From assembly GCA_963718635.1 (NCBI GenBank), contig OY970367.1:124001-188000 (forward strand): a stretch of 64,000 nucleotides of DNA, given 5' to 3'. Position numbers and translations under genes: made by a program. The notes beneath the pieces were generated by a model that worked only from the letters and a program-made list of their open reading frames with translations, made no database searches and was not told the DNA's origin. Source of the DNA: JAIOQJ01 sp963718635. Its GTDB lineage: Bacteria; Planctomycetota; Planctomycetia; Gemmatales; Gemmataceae. Shown piece after piece: positions 30,359 to 37,785 of this stretch; the stretch's first letter is position 1; every line of letters begins with the position of its first letter.

Positions 30359-33296
30359 TCACTCCGAGCTCCAAACTTTGACTTCTGCCACAAGGTCTTT
30401 GGCGACTTTAAACACATCGTCTTTCGTCAACGGCTGACCGTTCTGTTTTGCTTCGGCCTTTGTGATTCGTGCGATTAACTCCTTATCCCACCATGGTTGC
30501 TTACCAGGTGCAGCTTCGGAAATCGCTCGATGTATGTCTACTGGCAAGTCTTCGACAAAGCTCTTGACTTCCGTGTCGCTTATACCCCGCTTGGCCCAGT
30601 ATTCACGATAAGATTTCCCCTGCATGAGAGGGTGATGTCCCTCAGTCTCATGCAAGCCCCTCTGCGCCCACTGTGGATCGCGCTGACCTAAGCCATTCTC
30701 TGCAGCTTCGCTAGTCTTGATCTTGGAAAGCGGTGTCGATAGGTACGCCTCAACATCCTCGAGCTTTAGTTTACCTGCATTAACAGCATCGGCAATCTGC
30801 TGAGCCTGTTGGTCGTTTACATTGTTTTCGCCCGCCGCCTTCTTTACGTCCTCCACCGTGCATTTATTATGCACCCAAACATGGAAGCCCCATGTCGGAT
30901 CGCCCACAAAATAGGTATGCCATTCCGCAACCTCAAAATTGTATACGGTCTCCGTTTCCGTGGTTTGGACGACACTCGTCACTGTCACAGACTGGCCGAC
31001 TTCGGCAACAACCAGCCGATCGCCGGCCCTTAATTCTCGAACCGCAGTCCAGCCTTGGCCCTGAACGAAGAACGGATGTTCGCCCGTTGCGCGAATCGAT
31101 TGACCCTCGACATCGATCTTCCAAAGTTGACCCGTTCGTTCGAAAACACGCCTTACTGGTTGGAACTTGGTTGCCGCAGATGGCTCAAACTCGTGGCGAG
31201 AGAGCACAAGATCCCCTGCAACAATGCTCTCGATGGGCTTGATTCCTGTTGCCGTGGCAACTGGCGTACCCCTGGGAAAGCATGATTGAAAGATTCGACG
31301 CAAGCCCTCGACGCCATGCTTGCGATAGACTTGTGCCATCCCGCCGATATCTTTCAGCCCCTGACCAAGGAAAACCGCGCTGTTGAGTGTCTTCCCGGCC
31401 TCGATGGTGGCACGCTCGTAATCCTCCTCGTAGACCGCTACAGCCACATTGGCAGCATGATCGACAACTTCAGGCAACTGCTCCGCAGTCAGGTAAGCGC
31501 CAGTCCCAGCCAATGCAACTTGCCCCGTTGTTTTGACCGCGCATATTGTACTCTCTCCTGCTTTAGCAAGCTCCAATCCTCCTTTGACCGCTTTGGAACC
31601 GTATTTGAGTCCCGTTCCAATCACCTTAGCGCCTACGGCTGCTTCGAGCGTTTCCTCGGCGACTGCACCGAGGCCACGAGAGACGGCATACGCTCCGCCG
31701 TTTTCCGCGATTAGCTGATCTGCCTTGGCATGCAAGGACTCGATATTTCCACCAGTGAACCCATCTGCCACCAATACGGCACCATGTCCAAGGCCTTCGC
31801 GTGCAGCGCTCCAGGATCCTTGCGGAACTTCAGAAGTGTCGGGCGTGCGCCACTCTTTCATCTTCAGATTCCATCGCTGTCCATCGGAATATTGATGGAC
31901 CGTCGTAGCTCCTTGATCTGCCTTTTCCCAAAATATGGCGCGGTTGTAAGTGTATCCAAGAGTGAGGGCGGTAAGACTGTCCTGCGTCCAAGAGTCACCA
32001 GCGTACAGAGGGATTGCCTCACGAATTTTTCGGATGTTTTCATCCGTGGCTACGATTTGATAATAATCATTACCGACGGGGACGGCTCTAAGGCCTACTG
32101 CGGCACCTTTGTATGGAGCTGAAATCTCGTCAAAGGTGCCCTTTTGCTTCGCTATCCAATTGACATAGTCCTGTGCGGCCGCGCTACCGTGTGCATAAAG
32201 AATATCCCCGCTCGGATCACTCCCATTCTCGAACCCATTCCCCGCGTAGCGGTAGAGGTCCATGTCGCCAGCGGCGAAGCCCATGCGGTCGGGCGTCGTG
32301 AAGCGGCCAAGGCTCAGAATCAGCACGCGGTCGCGGTCGTTGTAGAGGCCTGCCGCTGCTTCCAATTCCCGGCCGGTGTACTTGTAGCGATCGCTCACCG
32401 ATGAGTTGGTTTCGCTGACGACGTTGCCGAAGCCATCGTAGGCGATGGTGTCGCTGAGCGCACCCGACGAACTGACGAGGCCAATCACCGTGCCCTGGCG
32501 ATCGGTGAGGTACCATGCTACCGCCGTGGCGCCGATGCCGCCCGCCGGCGGCGTCACCCGCGCCACCAAGCTATCCACCGAGTTGCCAAAGACCCGTCGC
32601 GTCGTCAACGCGTTCGTTGCATCCAGGTCCGCCCACGCATCCCAGTTCTCTTGACCCACAAAACTGGCTGCATTCCCGGATGCATCGAGGTTCGTCTTCC
32701 AGCCATCGAACGCGTAGTTCGCCACGGCAACTACGGACAAGCTGCCGTTGTACTCCGTTCGGCTCAACCGGTTGCCGTAGACATCGTAGGTGTAGTCGAT
32801 CCTAAGATTGCGGCTGCCGCCCGCGAACTGCTCGACCCGCGTCAGGTGGCTGGCGTTGTCGTAGGCATAGGTCCAATACTCGCCGCTCTTCGACTTGCCG
32901 GTCATCTGCCCGGCGGCATCGTAGCTGTAAGTCCAGGTGCCATCGCTGGTGATCTGGTTGCCGGTCCCCACCACGTAACCCGTCTTGCTGCGGTCGCCGT
33001 TGGCGTCGTAGCTCTGCGTGGTGGTCCCGTCGCCGGTCAACTGCTGCGTGCTGTCGTAACTGAACGTCTGCGTCGTGCCGTTGATCGTGGCGCTGGTCAC
33101 CAACTCGTCGGCATCGTAGCTATAACTGGCCGAACTAATTACCGTGCTCGTCGAGTCCTTCGACACCTCGCTGAGCACTTCGCCTTCCGCGTTGTACGCG
33201 TAATCCGTCTCGCCGATCAAACTCGAACCCGCCAGGTCGCTATAACGCTTGATCGTGGCCACCTGGTTGTCGGCCGTGTACGTGTAATCGACCCGC
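30359..33296 (-). CDS. RHS protein C-terminus with Hint protease and HH-type nuclease toxin
   Basis: About 967 residues from the first Met at 33262; RHS sequence continues to 33296 and then stops, so the N-terminus (secretion and TcdB-like part) is missing. Order: YD repeats (1-300), the RHS core end with YTGRELEAAAGLYNDRDR and RFTTPDRMGF (about 300-345), a linker region with hydrophobic stretches, a PT-Hint self-cleaving domain (about 660-800, from SCFPRGTPV to VWVHNK), and a toxin domain (801-967). The toxin has TEGHHPLMQ, AKRGISDTEV, LPVDIHRAI and PWWDKE, the pattern of HNH/endonuclease VII-like toxins (GHH or DUF2380/SitA6 type). Hint would release the toxin. A probable immunity gene follows. 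Confidence 0.85.
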
Positions 33297-33477
33297 TGAT
33301 GCTACCGCGGAATTTATCTGGCAAGCTTACAAGAGCGCCAAAGCAAACGCCCCGAAAAAGGAAAAAGATGGTGAACGTGACGTTTTACGTGACACTTACT
33401 CTGAACTGCCCCAAAACGAAAGAAGGCCAACTGACACAACTACTGCATCAGATGGCCTTTATGAAGCTGAAAATGAA

Positions 33478-33517
33478 TGAAGGCGCTGGGACTCGAACCC
33501 AGGACCAACGGATTAAA
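33478..33517 (-). tRNA. tRNA-Lys(UUU) 3' fragment, left attachment site of the element
   Basis: Read on the minus strand, the piece contains the anticodon loop CTTTTAA, the 3' side of the anticodon stem, a short variable loop, a perfect T arm (CTGGG TTCGAGT CCCAG), the 3' acceptor strand CGCCTTC and discriminator A. The 5' partner of the anticodon stem is not complementary (CATTC), and no D arm or 5' acceptor strand follows. Only the 3' half of the gene is present, ending at the anticodon loop, a usual crossover point for tyrosine integrases. The integrase gene begins 116 bases away. Confidence 0.8.
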
Positions 33518-33632
33518 AGGAATGTGCTCCTGGATAAATATGCTATTTTTTCTCGATAAATCGCCATTTTAATCTTGTTCATGGCAGAGAATTGGCAGAG
33601 AATCCAATTATGCCCCAGGAGCAAGACCAAAC

Positions 33633-34904
33633 ATGGCACGCAAACCGAGTCCCTGGTATCGAGCCGAACGCAACCAGTGGTGGGTCCGCATCCGCAGCCA
33701 AGATCATTTACTCGGCGACCATCCGGCTGACGCCGCTCCCCCGAAGAAGAGCCGCAAGACCGGCAAATGGAACGCCCCGACCACAATCGACGAATTGTTT
33801 CACAAGCTGATGGGTGATCAGCCGAAATCGAAAGCAAGTGCTGACACAGTCATCGACGTATTGGACGACTTCATCGACTGGTGCATGCAGGAACGGGCTC
33901 CTCGCACGGCTAAAGGCTATGAAACGTTCATTCAGAATTTCGTGAAGACGAAAGAAGATCAGATTCCCTTTGGCGCCCTGCCTGTCGATCAGTTGACGGC
34001 GAAGCATGTCACCCACTGGCTCAGCCAACGCCCCACCTGGAACTCCAGCACCCGGCACAATGCGATCACCGCCTTGCAAGCAGGATTTAACTGGGCCGTG
34101 GCGAACCGGGGCCTGGAGAGGAACCCCATCCGGGGGATGCGAAAGCCGGAAGCGAAGCGTCGAACAACCGTCGTCTCTCCCGCTGAATTCGAACTTGTTT
34201 TGCAGCATGTGAAGGATCAACCATTCCGGGATCTGCTGATCGTTTCCTACGACTGCGGCGCCCGGCCCTTCGAATTGAAGGAGTTGGAAAAGCGGCATCT
34301 TGATCTCGACAAGCAGCGGGCTGTCATCCCCGCTTCCGAGGCCAAAGGGAAGCGGAGCACTCGCATCATCTACTTCCCGACCGAACGAAGCATGGAAATC
34401 ATTCGGCGACTTGCCGGGGAACGACCGAACGGAAAGATTTTCCTGAACAACCGCGGTCGGCCCTGGACTGCATTTGCCGTGAGCAATCGCTTCGTCGACA
34501 TCGAAATTTCGATCGGGATTGCTGAAATGAAAAAGCAAGGGATCAAGTCCGCAGTGACCGAAGCGGCCGTCGAGAAGTTGATGAAGACGCTGCCGCAAAC
34601 CACGAAGCATCCGAGTTCGGGCGAAATCGTGCCGAGGGCCGTCTGGAAAATTCGCCAACAGGCGAAGGAAAAACTCATCAAAGAAGAAGCTCAGCAGTTT
34701 GGCCAGCATTTCCATCACTATTCCTTGCGGCACAGTTTCATCACCCGCAAGCTGTTGGCAGGGGCCGATTCCCATGTCGTTGCCGTTCTGGCCGGCCATA
34801 AGAATACCGAGATGATCGACACCGTCTACAGTCACGTCGCCCAGGATCACGAGTTCATGCTCAAGGAAGCCGCGCGAGACATCAATCAAGCGAAAGATGC
34901 TTGA
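33633..34904 (+). CDS. Tyrosine-recombinase integrase
   Basis: A 423-residue site-specific recombinase. An N-terminal SAM-like domain (about 70-170; FIDWCMQERAPRTAKGYETF) binds core DNA. The catalytic domain shows Arg in YDCGARPFELKEL (about 208), HHYSLRHSFITRKL with His and the second Arg (about 361-366), the third His in LAGHKNTEM and the nucleophile Tyr in IDTVYSHV (about 398). AGGAG lies about 11 bases before the ATG. Its position next to the tRNA-Lys fragment makes it the integrase of the element that extends to the right. Confidence 0.95.
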   Translation: MARKPSPWYRAERNQWWVRIRSQDHLLGDHPADAAPPKKSRKTGKWNAPTTIDELFHKLMGDQPKSKASADTVIDVLDDFIDWCMQERAPRTAKGYETFIQNFVKTKEDQIPFGALPVDQLTAKHVTHWLSQRPTWNSSTRHNAITALQAGFNWAVANRGLERNPIRGMRKPEAKRRTTVVSPAEFELVLQHVKDQPFRDLLIVSYDCGARPFELKELEKRHLDLDKQRAVIPASEAKGKRSTRIIYFPTERSMEIIRRLAGERPNGKIFLNNRGRPWTAFAVSNRFVDIEISIGIAEMKKQGIKSAVTEAAVEKLMKTLPQTTKHPSSGEIVPRAVWKIRQQAKEKLIKEEAQQFGQHFHHYSLRHSFITRKLLAGADSHVVAVLAGHKNTEMIDTVYSHVAQDHEFMLKEAARDINQAKDA

Positions 34905-35121
34905 GAGCCTTCTTCTTCGTAGGGGCGATGATCGGCCGAGATTCGCCGCCTTGTTCGCGCTCTTGAAGATACGTGGCGAGATGCGCGTCCGAAATGCGAA
35001 TGCCGCCTTGTCCTTTGCCCAGGCGATGAAACTTCAGCAGGCCGGATCGCAGCAAGCTGCGCACAAAGCTTTCCGAGCAGTTGAGCTCCGCCGCGGTTTC
35101 GGTGACTTTCAAGAGCCGCAT
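34882..35121 (-). CDS. Excisionase-like helix-turn-helix protein
   Basis: About 79 residues. The winged-helix motif RLLKVTETAAELNCSESFVRSLLRSGLL followed by FHRLGKGQGGIRISDAHLATYL is the MerR/excisionase type found in Xis proteins. The gene converges with the integrase and overlaps its 3' end by 23 bases. A TTG start at 35145 is possible; ATG 35121 is used. It probably sets the direction of recombination, but could be another small DNA-binding regulator. Confidence 0.75.
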   Translation of the reverse strand: MRLLKVTETAAELNCSESFVRSLLRSGLLKFHRLGKGQGGIRISDAHLATYLQEREQGGESRPIIAPTKKKALKHLSLD

Positions 35122-35279
35122 CGCCACACCTATCGAAGGCTTCAATTGAAGGAACGCCTCATCCCTGGGGCAAACCCACCGTCCGTGCGTTCAGCCTGTC
35201 ACATCACTTCGGCGGCCAAGTGAATTGCCCGGAGGACATTGAGGCCGCCGGGCGGTTTACCGTCCGCGATTCCGGACAA

Positions 35280-35852
35280 TCAAATCGTTTCCACTGACGT
35301 GTCCGCGAGCTGGCGCAGGCGATTCAGGCCACGGACCAGGTTCTGGCTCGCCGCATTCATGGTGATTTTCATGGCATCCGCAATTTCTTGAGGCGACTCG
35401 CCCTCCAGGTACCTCAGCGTGACCGCATTGCGTTGTTTCGCCGGAAGGCTTCCAAGGAGGTCGATAACGTCGATGCACTCCCTTGTTGCCGCGCGTGCGC
35501 TGGACAATTCCAAGCCCGCAAGCTCTTCACTTCCGCCGACGAAGCGCACGTGGTTGCGGCGAGTCTTGGCTCGCCGCAACGAGTCGATGGCCTTATTTCG
35601 AACGATCCGCCGTGCCCATGCCAGCAAATCTTGAAACACCAGAGGTACTTGTTGCAGAGCAACGAAAATGGCCCCGAGCGCGTTTTGAACGGACTCCTCG
35701 GCATCGTGGTGGTTACGGAGAATGCAGAAGGAATCCCATTGGAACAAGTGCTGCCGCGCTGTAATCTTTTTCCAGGCTTGGGCAGATTCCTCGTCGTTGA
35801 AAATCTGTTTTGCGGCCTTAGAATTGAGGGTATTGTCGATTCGCGTCGTCAT
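35280..35852 (-). CDS. ECF-type RNA polymerase sigma factor
   Basis: A 190-residue sigma factor. ATG 35852 follows AAGGAG by 8 bases. Region 2 is seen in HHDAEESVQNALGAIFVALQQ and WARRIVRNKAIDSLRRAK, and region 4 in LLGSLPAKQRNAVTLRYLEG followed by SPQEIADAMKITMNAASQNL. No regions 1 or 3 are present, as expected for the ECF group. The gene points away from the four-gene cassette that starts at 36002, so it may control that cassette; this is inference. No anti-sigma gene adjoins it on its own strand. Confidence 0.85.
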   Translation of the reverse strand: MTTRIDNTLNSKAAKQIFNDEESAQAWKKITARQHLFQWDSFCILRNHHDAEESVQNALGAIFVALQQVPLVFQDLLAWARRIVRNKAIDSLRRAKTRRNHVRFVGGSEELAGLELSSARAATRECIDVIDLLGSLPAKQRNAVTLRYLEGESPQEIADAMKITMNAASQNLVRGLNRLRQLADTSVETI

Positions 35853-35966
35853 GCCAAAATCTCCTTGAAAGGTTTGCCGCGCCGACATCGACCTCTGTCG
35901 GGAGGCCAAGGTCGAGCGTACCCCAGAGGGCAAATCAATTCGTTGCGGTGGCCGCAAATCCGCGTC

Positions 35967-35995
35967 TTGCGCTAGAAGAGAAAACGAGCTATGAT
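35967..35995 (+). promoter_or_regulatory. Candidate sigma-70-type promoter of the regulatory cassette
   Basis: TTGCGC (35967-35972) and TATGAT (35990-35995) are separated by 17 bases. The -10 ends only 6 bases before the ATG at 36002, so transcripts would start at or next to the start codon (leaderless). No ribosome site precedes that ATG, which agrees. Confidence 0.45.
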
Positions 35996-36001
35996 GTACG
36001 C

Positions 36002-36271
36002 ATGAATACGCCCAACCATCCCGATCTGGACGAGACCGTTCCTCCGGATGACCGGTCTCTGCCGCGGAGTCGAGTGACGGATCAGGAATTGCGTCTGTTT
36101 ATTTATGGTGGGCTCCGCGATCCCGAGGCGACTGCCCGGATCGTCGAAGAGTTGCAGGATACCCAGAGCTCGATTCGGCAACGAATGAGGCAGATCGATC
36201 CCATCAAGGGAAATATCGACCTGAGCCAATGGCCCATCATCCCGCTAAAAGAAGTTGATCCGGCGGCGTGA
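36002..36271 (+). CDS. Short module protein of the sigma/kinase cassette
   Basis: An 89-residue protein with FIYGGLRDPEATARIVEELQD and SSIRQRMRQIDPIKGNIDLSQWP. The same module, nearly identical at base level, forms the N-terminus of the protein encoded at 36978. The helix-rich segment before a conserved PIKGNIDLSQWP tail might be an adaptor or anti-sigma-like piece; no known family recognised. The stop overlaps a GTG of the next gene (GTGA). The Met at 36002 has no ribosome site. Confidence 0.65.
   Translation: MNTPNHPDLDETVPPDDRSLPRSRVTDQELRLFIYGGLRDPEATARIVEELQDTQSSIRQRMRQIDPIKGNIDLSQWPIIPLKEVDPAA
36098..36234 (+). repeat. Duplicated module sequence, copy 1
   Basis: About 137 bases that recur at 37014-37151 with very few changes, including long identical runs such as GTGGGCTCCGCGATCCCGAG. 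The duplication encodes the shared protein module. Confidence 0.85.
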
Positions 36272-36981
36272 ACGAAGGAGAACGATCGACGATGACCAGG
36301 CCCAAAGAAAAGAGCGAACAGATACTGGAACACTTCAAAGAAGGGTGCCGTCAGGTGGCAGCGAAAGCCATATGGACATGGCTGCTTCATACATATGGGG
36401 CAAAAATGCGAGACAAGCCTTGGCGGCGACCAGCCGATTGCGTTGCTGATCTGAACGTCGCGCCGAGCACCGTGTCGCGCGGATTGAATGAGGGCATGCT
36501 AAGTCTTCAATCGCTCGTGTACATCCTTGGGGTCATCAACAGAAGCTTCGCTGACCTTCCGTTTCCCGGCCGAGTGCCGGTGGCGATCGGTGGCTTTCGT
36601 CAGGCGGTCTCTTGGCTCAGCCCTGGAGACAAGATGCTTCCCTTTGTCGACCCGACACTCGAGGAATCATGTTGGCTCGCGAGTGTTAGTGAAAATAGAC
36701 ATGAATGGACCGTTCTGTGGGCAACCGCGCAAGCAGGCGCTGATGCGGATGCCTGGCCACAGCTCGAATCTCTGCATTCGCGCATCCGTAAACGCGCGGA
36801 GTCTCTGTTCGAATGGTTTCGTCGTGAAAGAATCCAAGAAGAGGAAGAGGATAGACCGCTCCAGACCGTGGGGCCGAAGGTCTTAAATGAATTGTGGACC
36901 CGATGGGGTATGATCTGGGCAGACGTTTCCATTGAACTGTATGGAGGGAACAGCCATGGATGGCTGGAGGATCGATCATGA
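36268..36981 (+). CDS. HTH-type protein of the sigma/kinase cassette, unassigned
   Basis: Up to 237 residues from the GTG at 36268 that overlaps the previous stop; an ATG at 36292 behind GAAGGAG is the likelier start (229 residues). The segment PADCVADLNVAPSTVSRGLN looks like a helix-turn-helix recognition part, close to a Cro/LacI-type pattern, near residues 50-75. The rest has a Trp-rich middle (WLASVSENRHEWTVLWATAQ) and a charged helix (RIQEEEEDRP). The stop overlaps the next start (ATGA). Function not known; a DNA-binding regulator of the cassette is plausible. Confidence 0.6.
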   Translation: MNEGERSTMTRPKEKSEQILEHFKEGCRQVAAKAIWTWLLHTYGAKMRDKPWRRPADCVADLNVAPSTVSRGLNEGMLSLQSLVYILGVINRSFADLPFPGRVPVAIGGFRQAVSWLSPGDKMLPFVDPTLEESCWLASVSENRHEWTVLWATAQAGADADAWPQLESLHSRIRKRAESLFEWFRRERIQEEEEDRPLQTVGPKVLNELWTRWGMIWADVSIELYGGNSHGWLEDRS

Positions 36982-37785
36982 AATCTCGCGTAACCGAAGA
37001 GGAACTCTTCCTCTTTATTTATGGTGGGCTCCGCGATCCCGAGGCGACTGCCCGGATCGTCGAAGAGTTGCAGGATGCCCAAGAGCTCGATTCGGGAACG
37101 AATGAGGCAAATCGATCCCATCAAGGGAAATATCGACTTGAGCCAGTGGCCAGTCGTTGCTTGGGGAGAAAGCGAGGTCACTGCGCCCCAGGAAGCCGAC
37201 TCGCCTCCACCATCTGTTATTGCGTCCAATCGAGTTGATGAAGTCTGGTCGTCCCAGTTGAGCTGGCTGATGGGAACCGCAAGAGGCATTGCCGCTGCTC
37301 GCGCTCCGGGCGAATCAACCTACCGAAATGTTGTCCACGCATTTGATCGTTTCCGGGAAGGCGTAAAGCGCGGCCGCGCGGTTGGTTTTCACCGTCATCG
37401 GCCCCTCTGGAATTATCTAGTTCAACTGACATTGAAACACCATTTCAATCGGACGACTTCGACGACGGATGGGCCTACCGGACCCGAATCAGAAACCGCC
37501 CACGGCCAGACCGGCGACACGACCGGGGACGATATTCCCGACTCGATTGACTTCTGCGAGAAGTTTGTGGAGGAATGTAAGCGATGTTTTGAACTGACGA
37601 ACTCTTGGAGCACGGAAAACGACCACTTGCTGCGGCAATTCGTGGATTTGAGCCTGTGCAACTACTCGGACGAACGAATTGGAGAATTGTTAGGTCAGCC
37701 CGCCGACTTTGTCGAACTGCTCGAAAGCCTCGTCCGAGAACGCTGGAAATCGGAAGTAGTTTCCGAGACTGCCGGAGCAAGTTGA
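36978..37785 (+). CDS. Divergent sigma-like protein with duplicated N-terminal module, frameshifted
   Basis: Starts at ATG 36978, overlapping the previous stop. Residues 1-60 repeat the module of the 36002 gene. A one-base insertion near 37083 (CCCAAGAGC versus CCCAGAGC in copy 1) breaks the frame, and the coding sequence continues in the frame ending at 37785. The C-terminal part has LWNYLVQLTLKHHFNR, which resembles region 2 of planctomycete ECF sigma factors, and YSDERIGELLGQPADFVELL with RERW, resembling region 4. The long linker between them is rich in Thr, Gly and Asp. The TGA overlaps the kinase ATG. A sigma-like role is inference from these two segments. Confidence 0.6.
37014..37151 (+). 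repeat. Duplicated module sequence, copy 2
   Basis: Second copy of 36098-36234, with one extra A near 37083 that shifts the frame. The offset between copies is 916 bases at the 5' side. Confidence 0.85.
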
